A stretch of DNA of 64,000 nt from the NCBI RefSeq assembly GCF_000350225.1, contig NW_005179282.1, positions 1 to 64,000 on the forward strand, read 5' to 3'. Shown here piece by piece: positions 11,049-21,856 of the stretch. The position numbers and the translations under genes were made by a program. This DNA is from Chondrus crispus. Its lineage: Eukaryota; Rhodophyta; Florideophyceae; Gigartinales; Gigartinaceae. Every line of letters begins with the position of its first letter. Within the stretch, counting starts at the first letter, position 1. Under the pieces are notes generated by a model. The model did not search any database, was not told where the DNA came from, and worked only from the letters and a program-made list of their open reading frames with translations.

Positions 11049-11881
11049 ATGAGGAACGGTGGTGCTGTCGTCCGATATTTTCGTGTGGATTATGGTGTTG
11101 GAAGAAGTGAGAGTGTAGGATGTTGTTGAAGGAACAGTGCGCAGGGGTCCCCAGGCCTGGCGGTTTAGATTTTGCACACCAAATAATTACATTACAAGTG
11201 GCGGTCTGCTAGTGTCTATCCGACCGTGAGGACAAAATTTGAGGACAAAGGGATTTTTCTTCGAACTCCTTGCTTGTTTTTTAGTTCTGATTGACTACTG
11301 GGTACTCCACATAGCCCTTGACACAATCAGAACAAATCGTTTGTTGTGGAGACAAGTTCTACCTCTAAAAGTGAAGCAGAACCTGGAAATCTTCACTGTA
11401 AGCAGTTTTTCTTTGTAGTACGAAATTGAAAATGGCTTCTTCGTGATTTACAAGGTATTTCATTGACAACCCCACCGTTCAAGTGCGATATGGCTGTCTT
11501 GAAGTATTCTTTCAGAAGAATTCGTGTCGGATAAATGATGAAAAATTATTAAATTTGTCGGATCTGTTGAGGTATGATAAGCTTGGTCGGTCGGATACAC
11601 ACTACAGTACAGGTTATTAACTCTGCCTTTCTCTGTCCACCGTTGTTTACTCCGGTATCCCCCAACCTCCTCTTTGTTTCCCCTCACTAATCCACCATGA
11701 CCACTGCCCTCGCATCTCCTTCCGTCCTTCTCTGCTTCTGTCTTTCTCTGCGCCCTCTCACGCAAGCCACGCCCTCGCTGTCGCACCGGCCCCACCCTTA
11801 GCATGCGCTTTCTGAACGATTCCAGCCACTATCAACTCTCGTGGCGATCTCAATTGAATAACACACTCTCTCAGGACTGCG
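11049..11881. other. Gene-free gap with a diverged echo of the 219-bp repeat
   Basis: No coding signal. At 11343-11377 the sequence GTTGTGGAGACAAG followed by a TGAAGCAG-like segment resembles the block GTTGTGGGGACAAG...TGAAGTAG of the 219-bp array beyond the other end of the transposase gene, in the same orientation. A pyrimidine-rich stretch (11640-11760) precedes the N-myristoyltransferase start and may be its former leader. Confidence 0.4.
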
Positions 11882-12660
11882 ATGGCAGAGAAAGACACCG
11901 GCGACAAGCCGCCTACAGAAAGAAAGAACACGTACAAGGAGTTTGAGCTTTCTTGGAGCGATGCGAGGGCGAAGCTTGCGGAGTTGATGGGAACGATGAG
12001 CGTTGCCGGCGTCGATAGCAAGCCTGCCGAAAAAGAATATAAATTTTGGAAAACACAACCGATCCCCCAGATGGGACAGGACGATCAACTCGACCTGCTT
12101 GGTGATCATGGTGAGGCCATTGAGACTAAAACGGTTGACCAGGTATCGAAAAAACCTTACAACCTGAATGACTCTTTCGAGTGGTCAGACATAGATGTCA
12201 CCGATGACAAGCAACTCGAAGAAGCGTATCGTCTTTTGAATGAAAACTACGTTGAGGACGGAGATGCCATGTTCCGCTTTGATTATTCCCGGGAGTTTTT
12301 GAGGTGGGCTTTGCTTCCACCCGGATAGCATCCAACTTGGCATGTGGGCGTCCGTGTCAAGTCTAATAAGAAACTTGTAGCCTTTATTACGGCTGTCCCA
12401 GCGACCTTGCGTGTTCACATGGATTCCGTGAAAGTGGTAGAGACCAACTTTCTTTGTGTCCACAAAAAACTTAGAGCGAGGCGACTCGCTCCGATACAAG
12501 AGATAACACGACAGGTTAGCTTGCAGAACGTCTGGCAGGCGGTATACACGGCTGGGGCTATCCTTCCGCGACCCGTCACGTCATCACGATACTACCATCG
12601 CTCGCTAAACCCCAAAAAGCGTATCGAAATCGGGTCACATCCGCTAATCTCCTCTCCGAC
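11882..12660 (+). pseudogene. NMT: N-myristoyltransferase, 5' half only, with premature stop
   Basis: The frame starts at a plausible ATG (MAEKDTGDKPP) and reads the conserved N-terminal half of glycylpeptide N-tetradecanoyltransferase, which attaches myristate to N-terminal Gly of cytosolic proteins. Visible signatures are [37 protein letters not shown], a degenerate [10 protein letters not shown] and [14 protein letters not shown] at 12326-12328 stands where the family has Trp ([15 protein letters not shown]), with no shift of frame. Homology stops near 12640 and the C-terminal half, including the rest of the active site, is missing. It is joined there to the 3' end of an endoplasmin fragment on the opposite strand. 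Family assignment is firm; no functional enzyme can result. Confidence 0.92.
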
Positions 12661-13890
12661 TTAAAAGACGGAAACCGTAGCCATAAATACCTCATCCTCC
12701 ACTCTTGTTCGACTACGGTACAACAACTCATCATGGTCCTCAGAAGAATCCTCACTGTGGTCTTCAGAAGCAGGGTCTGCGCTACTACTAGATGCCTCCT
12801 TCAAATTTGCGTCACCATCAGACTTCTCCTCCTCTGAGTCAGCCTTCTCCTCCTCGGGGTACTCTTCCACTATAGGCGCACTGGGATCCACGCCAACACT
12901 CTCACCAATTCACTTGTACATTCTGTCTGCGTAGCTCTTGTAGTCACTGTCCCGCATTACATATCCGGATGCAACTAGCGCAGTGTCGTACACAAGATGC
13001 CCAAGCTCGGCTGCCCTTTCATCGTCCTCTCCGCTTTCTACAAGGCGTAGCATCTCTTTTGTGATCGGGTGGTGTGCATTAAGCTCCATAATCTTACTCT
13101 TTGGCGTCATGTATCCGAAGCTGTCGGGGTCCGCCAATGCTTGCGCTCTCATAATTATTTCCATTCTCGCCGAATAACCGTACTGGTCCGATGCCAACAC
13201 ACACACTGTATCACTGAGCCGGTTTGATAGTCTCACCTTGGAGACCTTGTCTCCCAACTTCTTTTTCAGGAATTTTGTCAGCGGCTTGTACATTTTCTTC
13301 AGAGCCTTGTTCTTCTCCTTCTTTTTGATCTTTCTCACCAAATTTGAAGTTGTCTTTCGAAATTGACATGAACTTCGTGCCTTCGTAGTCAAGCAACTGG
13401 GTGATCATGTTCTCGTCAATGGCCTGTGTCAAATAGAGGATCTCATACCCTTTTTTGATCAGTTTCTCGAGGAATGGACTATCCTTGACGGATTCGAGAT
13501 CTGCACCAGAGTGATAATAGATCTGATCTTGATCTTCCTTCATGCGCTCCATGTATTGATCGAGAGATGCCCAATCATTGGGGTCTTGTTGTCAGTTTTC
13601 GAAGTGCGGAAGCGGAGGAGCTTCGCAAGTCGAGCTCTGTTTGCGCTATCTTCAATGAAACCGAGCTTAATGCTCTTACCAAACTTATTCCAAAATTGGA
13701 TGCAGGGCTTGGCCTTCTTCTCGTTCGTCTTTTCATCACTCGACTCGTCTGATTCTTCTTCTGCCTCGGGCTCCTCATCGTCCTTCTTCATGATCCCCTT
13801 GATCATTTCCAGAGCTTTCCGGACCAATTTGCGCTTGATGACGTTCATAATCTTACTTTCTTGGAGCATTTCACGGGAATGCGGGGGGAA
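12661..13890 (-). pseudogene. Endoplasmin (GRP94/HSP90B) middle and C-terminal part, frameshifted
   Basis: Homology begins near 13885 ([13 protein letters not shown]) and runs through an acidic insert, [41 protein letters not shown] and the C-terminal dimerisation region. The N-terminal ATPase domain is absent. At least two frameshifts occur, near 13590 and 13330. The tail is acidic and reaches HDEL at 12724-12735, the ER-retention signal, which makes this the ER paralogue rather than cytosolic HSP90. The next codon is TTG, so the expected stop is lost and the frame reads on to 12661. The fragment abuts the truncated N-myristoyltransferase tail-to-tail. Confidence 0.92.
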
Positions 13891-13914
13891 CGCGTGTGAA
13901 GATGATGTACACAA

Positions 13915-14764
13915 TCAAAACAAAAGGAGCGAGTGGACGACCCAAAGGGATTTCTTCAAAACTTGTTCAAAACTTGATCATGATCCCGATGCGGAATATG
14001 GATCCCAATTTACATTATGGACGTGTATGATCGCGAAGGAGGATCCCCACTCCATTTTCCAGCCGGGCCCGCTCGCTGTATCCACCGACATGGAGGCACC
14101 ATCTACCATAACAACCCCAAGAGTAGGGTTCAGTTGTGTCGTGCTAATGTACTGTCACAAGACATGACATAATTGCCTTACCGGTAAGTCTTCTCGTGCG
14201 GCACTGAGGTATGGAAAGGTAGATGCTGTAGGGTACCAAATGATCTTACAAAGCTTTTGATCGAAGACGCTTTGCCGCACAGTATACTTCTGAGGCCTTC
14301 TGCCACGGATCCTGCTGCAGTGTAAAAACAGTCAAAACTATGAAGCACTGGACGTTTGTCAATCAATCGCAGCTCAATTTGCAAGCCTTGAACTGTGTTG
14401 CAGGGGAACATCGTTTCTAGAAACGCGTTAGTAATGCAGGCTGCATGGTTGGAACACGTTCCAACCGTGCAATTTTAGAACAGAGAGACTCGTCCCTCCT
14501 ATGTGAGACTAATCGCAGTTGTGGACACTTCACTAAACTTGTTGTTGGCAGTGTAGTCGTAGACACCTGCCAAACATCCCTCCACATCCGAACCAAGACA
14601 TGCTCCTGATTTTATGCCTGCGCGGAAGTCACTCTCATATAAAGGCGTCCACGTGTTCCGCCTCTCGCCTTAGCTGCCTCTCAACTTGGAAATCAGACTC
14701 CCGCTTGACGCTTTCGCGGGTAGATAAATTATAACCGTTCTTGTGACACTATGCCGCGCGTTAG
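13915..14764. other. Gene-free gap
   Basis: No recognisable coding region. A TATAAAG box lies at about 14638 on the plus strand, but the nearest plausible plus-strand ORF starts 600 bp downstream, so a promoter role is unproven. Confidence 0.4.
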
Positions 14765-15037
14765 TCACAGAGAGATAGATGGGCGAAGCATTAAGATGAA
14801 AGAGCTATGGTTCGAGCAACCGAAAGTATCTGAAACCTCAAAGCAAAGAATTTCATTATCGTCTTGGACGTGACTGTTTCGAGGGGTCAACTGCGAGAGA
14901 ATAGCCCTTGTTTTGGGCGGAGAAACGTTTGGCCGGCGACGAACCTCCGAACTGTTGCGACGCATCTTCTTAGAGCCTGGTGAAGCATTGGCTGCTTCGG
15001 GTATAGCACGTTTCTTGGCGGCCCGTGTATTCGACAT
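14765..15037 (-). CDS. Short basic ORF, unknown
   Basis: A 90-codon frame opening MSNTRAAKKRAIPEA and containing KKMRRNSSEVRRRP, two nuclear-signal-like basic clusters. No domain is recognised. It lies divergently upstream of the 551-codon ORF with about 200 bp between the starts, which would suit a shared promoter. It could equally be a chance frame or the 5' remnant of a longer gene. Confidence 0.25.
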   Translation of the reverse strand: MSNTRAAKKRAIPEAANASPGSKKMRRNSSEVRRRPNVSPPKTRAILSQLTPRNSHVQDDNEILCFEVSDTFGCSNHSSFILMLRPSISL

Positions 15038-15237
15038 TGGGAAAAAGGGGCGGTGTTCCTCAATTTCTGGATACCAAGAACCTGCAGCTATAACAGCATG
15101 TGAAAAAGTTGGCCGGCCGGCCTAAAGGCCACCCATTACAGTATTGGTGAATATCAATGTGAAAACGCCCACAAACGTACTGTGAGTGGCCACGACTCTT
15201 CCATTTTGTTAGAAAATTCCTGTTCGGGGGTCCTTGA

Positions 15238-16893
15238 ATGAGTCGTTGGACAATAAAAATCTCCCCGGAGAATGCTTGGATTGCGGATATCTGGGGTATG
15301 CCCAGACCGAATCCGCGCTCGCCACACGACAAGGCTATTTCCCGTCCGAACCATCTCAGAGATCGCCTATCGCGTATCTTCGACAAGATAAGTGGCGTCC
15401 GCCTTGACAGAGGAATGCAACGCCTTCGGGCATGCCGAGAAAGAGAAGCTCTGCCTCTACCGAATGATTTCGTCGAGGTTCTATGGATGTTGGAAGACGA
15501 TGACGACGAAGCAACGTGGTGCAGCGCGCAAGTAACGGATATTGAGTATGCTCCCGCCACGGCCGCGAACGATAAGGTTCAGGTGTTGGCGACAGCTACT
15601 TTGAAATACGAGGAGAAGGCTGCATACGGTGATCATATTCATCAAGTGGAATTCGTTGTTGGCCGTTTATTGAGACGCGCAGAGCTGGATGGAGACGAGA
15701 ATAACAATCCGGTACTGACATGGCGGACGCCAGTTATTCCACAGGCTCATGACGGGATGGATGAAGCGGATAGAGACTGGACTGGAGATGATATTGCAAA
15801 AAACAGTAAGAGGCGGAGATTTGTTGACCAGTACCGGATGAAAAAACTCGCGGATATCGTTGATCGACTGAGGAAAAGCCATGCACAAGTACTTGGCCAA
15901 GTAGACATGCTAAATCGGAAGGTCGAGCTAAACAGTTGTCGGATATCGGAGGGGCTGTCGTCGACAAGGGATGAGTCCGTGCTGAAGATAGTGAACTTTC
16001 TGCGCCACCGCCTGGAAGTCGCAGTGCAGAAGTCGCTGCGTAAGCCGTCAAGTCATATTGAACAAACGTCGGCCGACAAAATGAATATAGGGACCTTAGG
16101 GGGTATGACGCAGAGCTTCATTCGGGTCGTTGCGGATTGCGAGCTGGCAGATTTTGAGTTGATAGCGAGGAATCTATACGGCTGCATGGTCGAGGACTCG
16201 ACATTGCGTCTGGTGTTCTATCCTGAGTATGCAGAGACACAGGGCCCGGCCGGGACATCGCAGACATTCTACATACTGTTCAATCGCATGGCAGGGCTTT
16301 GTTCATTTCTGGGATTATACCATAAGGCGGACCGTCTCGCGATGTTGAAGAAGGAGGGCAGTGCGGGGGTCGGAATGTTGAGGTTGATGGGTACGTATGT
16401 ATATTCGAGCGATGTCGGGGCCCCCGCTGCAGTTTTTGCAGGGCACAGTTGCGGAAACACCTTCGAAAGGGATGTTGCTAACCCCGGAAGCGGAGAGCTT
16501 GTGTTGGTCAGGAACAACCGCATATGGGACTCGGAAAGCAAGACCTTCGATGCGGGCCTGCGTTGTACTAGGCGGAGGCCGTCCATATTGGAAGACCCAA
16601 ATGTGTCAAGCGCAGTTCCTCTGCCCAGTCGGGCTTTTCATTTGGTGTGGCGGAGAGCGCAAGAGGTTTCCGGGCACTGGTCTAAGAGGGACAAAAAAAG
16701 GAACGTTCGTGTTCCAGGGCAGCTGGCAGTCGTGATGCCATATGTGATGTTTGTGGGGGACTCGCATTGCGCGGACGCGCGTCGAGAGCTGAACGAAGAT
16801 GCGATGAACGAAATTGTCAGTCCGGTGCACCCGGGAACTGTTGGTCAACAGGATGTGCCGGGTTCACCCAACACCGCTGGCGGTAATGTATAG
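15238..16893 (+). CDS. Uncharacterised 551-aa protein, intact
   Basis: A clean frame from ATG (MSRWTIKISPENAW) to TAG. I do not recognise a named family. Residues about 80-140 (VEVLWMLEDDDDEATWCSAQV, then a basic-acidic linker and QVEFVVGRLLRR) have the look of a Tudor- or BAH-like barrel, but this is pattern resemblance only. A basic motif KNSKRRRF sits near residue 188, then a helical segment (MKKLADIVDRLRKSHAQV) that could form a coiled coil. The C-terminal half has no visible catalytic motif. Its intactness among decayed neighbours suggests either a host gene or a recently inserted element gene. No TIR or LTR was found around it. Confidence 0.6.
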   Translation: MSRWTIKISPENAWIADIWGMPRPNPRSPHDKAISRPNHLRDRLSRIFDKISGVRLDRGMQRLRACREREALPLPNDFVEVLWMLEDDDDEATWCSAQVTDIEYAPATAANDKVQVLATATLKYEEKAAYGDHIHQVEFVVGRLLRRAELDGDENNNPVLTWRTPVIPQAHDGMDEADRDWTGDDIAKNSKRRRFVDQYRMKKLADIVDRLRKSHAQVLGQVDMLNRKVELNSCRISEGLSSTRDESVLKIVNFLRHRLEVAVQKSLRKPSSHIEQTSADKMNIGTLGGMTQSFIRVVADCELADFELIARNLYGCMVEDSTLRLVFYPEYAETQGPAGTSQTFYILFNRMAGLCSFLGLYHKADRLAMLKKEGSAGVGMLRLMGTYVYSSDVGAPAAVFAGHSCGNTFERDVANPGSGELVLVRNNRIWDSESKTFDAGLRCTRRRPSILEDPNVSSAVPLPSRAFHLVWRRAQEVSGHWSKRDKKRNVRVPGQLAVVMPYVMFVGDSHCADARRELNEDAMNEIVSPVHPGTVGQQDVPGSPNTAGGNV

Positions 16894-17405
16894 TAATGTA
16901 GTTTATGGCTACTAATAAACGACGCTGCGATACATTTACACTGAAGCGATCTCGAGCAATGCTCCTTCCCATTTTCCACACGTGGATGGCCACACTATGC
17001 AGCTTCAAAGTGTTGGTGCGCACCAGTACAATATCAGCCTGGATCTAGTAGAAACTAACAGATATCCGTCCTATACTATATTTTACAATAAAAATGGCTC
17101 ATCAAGCTAGACCAGCGGTAGGTTTGATACGATCAGAAAAGTGTGCTGCGCGCGCGCCAAAAAATCTAAAACAAAATTCGAACCACTAAATCTACCGGGC
17201 CATTCTAAAAAATCATTTCAGATATTGAAAATATGACCTCGTAGTGTTGTGAATGCACGAAAACTTCACGAACGGTAACTTAGAATCGCACTTTTCGTGA
17301 GGCCAACTGCATTCTCGTTTGTTGACGCATGTGATTCCACTAACCGGTCATATACGTCGCTGAAAAGTCCAAATCACAAAAGTGCTTTATTTCACAAAAA
17401 TTCTC
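16894..17405. other. Gene-free gap before gypsy element A
   Basis: AT-rich sequence with no coding signal. It is the left flank of the gypsy A insertion and could contain the 5' end of the interrupted piggyBac-like element, but no matching terminal repeat was found on the right. Confidence 0.4.
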
Positions 17406-18382
17406 TGTAGTATGGTGGCGGTCGCCAGCTATGAGCTAGCTCGAGGAAGAGGTAACAACCAATAGGGGGTGTCCCGCGGTAGATCGGGACTGTGGTAGAG
17501 CAAAGGGGAAGTACGTCGGCCGACTGTAAAAGCACGACGTACTGGTCGAAGTGCGGACCCGGAATGGGACCAGCACTGGAAGGGGTGGTGTAACAACACA
17601 CAAAACAGGGATGAACCCGAGCCTAAAGACCAGTGTCAGACACAGGCGGCGCGCCGAGTAGCGGAAACTCCTAGAGGGAACGAGCGGGACAGATTTCAAT
17701 AGTGCCGCCAAGGCTAGAGGCTTGTCGTACCCCGCGACTTGACAATCGTCACAATACAGGGAGAGAGAAATAGGTCGTGCGACAGTAATACGCCCAGGCT
17801 AGAGGCCATTCTTAGCCCGCGTGGTCGCAACGACAGAGTAAAAAGGAAAACAATTGAAACGTTGAGCGACAGAAACACGCCGAGGTTACAGGCTAGTCTT
17901 AACCCGCGTAGTCGCAAAGACGGAGGAATGGAAAAGGTAAAGTAAAGGCAATAGAAGCCAGGGAAAGGTCGCAAGACAGATGCCGACAATGTCGCCTAAG
18001 TCAGAGGCTTGTTTTGACCCGCGGTGTCGCACCGTCGAAGCAAATCCGTTCCCAAAAGATCCTTGACTGTTTACTGTCATTGCCCGGCGCCGTCGCTTAA
18101 ATAAGCGAGTTCGCGGGGTCTTGGACATTGTCCGTCCTACTGTACTACTGTACTCTATTATGTAATGCACTGTACTGTGCCATTACTACTGTACCTTGTC
18201 ATATACAACCTCCGGGCTGTAATGTATACAGTAGATCTTCCGCCTGTAAGACACACGTGTAGGCGTCCGCCTGTAATGCCCGTGTGCGCGTGCGCGTATG
18301 CGTGTAATGCACACGTGTGGGCGTGCGCCTGTAATGAACAGGCGCCGTCGGGTACTGTACACATCCTGGCAATGATACCACA
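17406..18382 (-). repeat. Gypsy A 3' LTR
   Basis: It differs from the other LTR by four substitutions and one 4-bp indel, all in the first 260 bp on the plus strand. It contains four diverged copies of a module reading roughly AGGCTAGTCTTAACCCGCG near 17718, 17802, 17889 and 18005, and a block with several CTGTAATG motifs at 18170-18345. The inner edge carries a G-rich tract on the minus strand just before the LTR, a likely polypurine tract. Confidence 0.93.
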
Positions 18383-18765
18383 CGGCCCCCGCCCAAAACG
18401 AAGCCGCCCCGGTGCTGTGCTCATTTTTGCGGATTTGATGTCTCTGCTGTCTGGCGGTGTGTGAGCTTCAGTCCACTGACGTTCGTCTGGATTCCTGAAA
18501 GCCGACTTGGCTTCCGGGATCGGCGGTTTGGCAGGGCAGCCAGTGCCATCAGCGTGCTGGCAGATGTCCATCGCGACAATTCCCGACGTGTCCCGTTACT
18601 CCAGGCGTTCTTCACGATATAGACCAATGCGAAACTGGCGCACGCCTTACCAGGACTAGTCGATTTCACCAAAGAACATAGTTCAACGATGCTCTCTCAT
18701 TGAGCATTTCCCATACAGTATCGAGTTTTCCGATACCAAGTCTTCATAAAGTGTTTTGTAACACG

Positions 18766-21600
18766 CTACAGGCATCGAAAATTTCTCCACTCCTCGGAGG
18801 TGTCCCTTCCCTCCGGGTGTCTTCCACGACCTACATCACTGCGCATGCGACGTTCCCTTAACATAACCCGGTCCCTGACCTCACGAAAGAATAGAACTCC
18901 ACGTAGCTCTTGCCTTGGGCATGTCAGAAAGAATATCCATTTTCCCGGTACCATATCACCATAACGTTCTTGTTGGAGGCCATACGCATCCATTTTAAAT
19001 GTTTGACTAATGAGTCGTTGCCAGAAGGTGGCGAAGGTGTTCTGGAACATTCAGGCCATGTCTGCGAAAGTAGCGTACAACTGCGTTGAGGGGAAAATTG
19101 CGCCCTGGTTGTCGTAACCTGTCTATCCGACTCTGAATCGATCGTTTTGATCATTATACGCGACAATTGCGTCAAATGAGTGCTCTTTTCTCCTGCCGTC
19201 GACGGCATATTCTGTTTCAGGAATGTGAGATCTTCGGAGGTGAGAGAAAGGTCTCTGAGGTCCCTGAGCACTGCCTTCTTTCGATGTTCCACCACGTTGT
19301 TGATTATTGAAATTATTCCGAGTCTCATACCTCGCTGATTGCCTGCTGTCGGCAGCGGGCGGGTTTGGTAGTACGTCTTCAGACTCATTGTCGTATTCGA
19401 CTCTTTGTGCAATATTTGCTTGGCTTGGGGCGGTCTTCTTTGACACCCAATCCCTGTTTAACGTCTCGGTAAGCCCATCACGAATAATTGTGACTGTGTG
19501 TGAGGCTGCACCAATGACCTCAAACGGTCCATCCGCCTTTGGCTGTAGCTTATTCCTGGGGGTCCCTCCACTTTACGTACTTAAAGGTACCTCTCGCCTC
19601 ACAAATACTTTATCCACAACATCCGCAGGGCTTGCTATTTTTCTGACATGCTTGTCGTAATTTTCCTTGTATCGCGCCTGAGCAGCTTGTAGTGTTTTGG
19701 TAGCTCCTTGTATGAGCCTTGTGAGATGCTCCATCAGCCTCATACGCTCGTGTCGAGTTTCCGGCATTGTGCCATTCTCGGGAGTGTATTCCAAGGCCAT
19801 GGGCCCAGGAGGCCGTGAAAATACCAGTTCAAATGGGGTGCATCCCGTGCTGCGATGTACTTGCGTGTTATACGCGTATGTTAGAGGTCCACAGTACTCA
19901 TCCCTTGTCTTCTGATGTTCCACGACATAATGGCGTATGCCGGATAATATTGTTTGGTTGAACCGTTCCACTTGACCATTGGTCTGAGGATGATACGCTG
20001 TTGTAAACAGGTTGCGAATCCCCATGATTTGACAAATCTTTTGGAAGAACTTCGACGCGAACTGACCACCGTTATCGGATAGAAGATAGGCAGGTGGTCC
20101 ATACGGATAAATCCAATTCTCGACGAAGGCTCTTGCCACCGTCATTGATGTGATGCTTTTCAGCGGTATCGCTCTTGTCATCTTCGGGAACTGATCGGAT
20201 ATGACCAAAAGGTATTGGTTCCTTTTCGTCGATCGGGGTAGAGGTCCCAAAATGCCCATGGCGACGAACTCCAGCGGTCTTCTCGCGGGAAAGAGTTTCA
20301 AAAATGTAGAGTGCTTGCGCAATTGTACTCTCTCGCGGGCGCATGAGTCACATTGTCTCATACAAGCGTGACATTCCAATGCCATGGAAGGCCAGTAGAA
20401 CGTGCGTCGCATTGTATACAACATCTTTGTATCCCCAGGATGACCTGATGTTCTTGTATAGTGGCATAGGTAAAACCCCTTTTGCCTTAACATCGTCGGT
20501 ACGACAATTTGTCTGCAGTCGTCGAGAGGGGCAATGCGAACCAGGAGGCCGCGGTCGAAGACGTCGAAGCGACTTGTCTCTTCATTGTCGACTTTCTCTT
20601 TCAACATTTGACAGTATCTGTCGTTAGCTTGAGAGATCACCAGCTCTTCGATTCGGACCGGAGATAGATATGTGTTCTCAGCGTTCACGACGCAAATCCC
20701 GTCGTCATTGAAATTTGACGTGATTGCATCGCGCCTGAACTCGATCTCGACATCTTCGTCAACTTGATCTTCATCCATCCAAGCGCTGTTCTCTTGAACC
20801 CAGAAACACAGAATGTCTGAGTCAGGTTCGACCGCACACTCGCCAATGTCGGCAGCCTTGACACAGCGTCTGCAATGCAGTTCACTGCCCCTTTGCGGTT
20901 CTTGATTGTGAAATCGAACTCCAGTAGGCGGAGACGCCATCGAGCAAGCCTGCCACTGGCGTCTGTTAGACTCATCATCCACTTTAAGGATTGATGGTCG
21001 GGGTAGAGCTCTAAGTGCTTCCGCTCGAGGTATGGTCTCAAGATCTGCAATGCCCAAATTATGGCGAGGCATTCTTTTTCCCCGACGCTGTAATTCTTCT
21101 CAGCTGGATTCAGGGAGCGGCTCCAAAGTCCTACCGGGTGACGAAGACCGTCTGGAGGGGTCTGGAACAAAGCACGGCCCACTTGTCGCTCACAAGCATC
21201 GGTGTCAACTGAGGAAGGCAGGTTCGAGCGCCGTAACTTAAGAATAGGAGGCCCTACAAGCGCAGTCTCCAATAACCCAAAAGCCATGGATTGATCTGCA
21301 GAGAATTTCTCTAATTGGAAAAGCTTCCCCTTTGCCAAAAGGGCGTTCAGGGGTTCCATAGTTCGTGCAAAGTTCGGCACGAACCTTCCATACACATTGC
21401 ACATGCCGATGAAGAAGCGAAGCTCAGTTTGCGTCGTCGGCTCTTGTGCCCTCTTGATGGCATCCGTATTCTTCTCAGTAACAGCCAGAATTCCAGGGCG
21501 GATAACATGTCCAAGGTAGTCGAGATCGAAGTTATCAGTATCTGTCGATTTCGACTCCTCGCCTTCGTGACTAATGTTTTCCGGGCGTAAGAGCGAAAGA
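18766..21600 (-). pseudogene. Gypsy A pol remnant: RT end, RNase H, integrase
   Basis: Reading on the minus strand, only the end of RT remains (DYLGHVIRPG, then MCNVYGRFVPNFA). RNase H follows (SSVDTDACERQVGRALF, EKECLAIIWALQ, DHQSLKWMM) and a DAVSRLP linker. A frameshift near 20850 leads into integrase: HHCC finger (HYTRTSGHPGD ... CMRQCDSC), DDE with AMGILGPLPRS, LLSDNGGQF and NGQVERFNQT, and a GPY/F-like module (KADGPFEVIG). A TAA at 19573-19575 interrupts the frame before that module, and a TAG follows at 19123. The same frame stays open to 18766 with one TGA (near 19052); whether that extension is coding is doubtful. Confidence 0.9.
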
Positions 21601-21856
21601 AGGCCAGGTCCTGCCCCTCCTCACCTTGTGACGTTTCTTGGGCGCCACTTGGCTAATCGAAGTCGACTGACAGAATTTGATTGGGGGCCGTGACTGCAAT
21701 TCCAACCCGCTCTCGTTTTTGGAGCTTGGTCGCTGACCTGGAAAAGTTTGCAACGCGGACTAAAAATGGGACATGAGTCCGAATGTTGGCAAGTCCATTG
21801 GACAAACTGACTTGCTTTCTGAGATATAACTCCGGTCTTGTCTCTAGGACTACAGT

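Noticed and set aside
11882..13890. NMT and endoplasmin as functional host genes
   Set aside because: NMT has an in-frame stop and lacks its C-terminal half; endoplasmin lacks its ATPase domain and has frameshifts.
17436..18170. Paired 90-95 codon frames at 17.4-18.2 kb and 23.1-23.9 kb as duplicated genes
   Set aside because: They lie wholly within the two LTRs of gypsy A and are explained by LTR duplication.
18158..18571. Minus-strand frame spanning the gypsy A LTR edge as a coding exon
   Set aside because: Composition follows LTR repeats and the frame crosses the LTR boundary without domain similarity.
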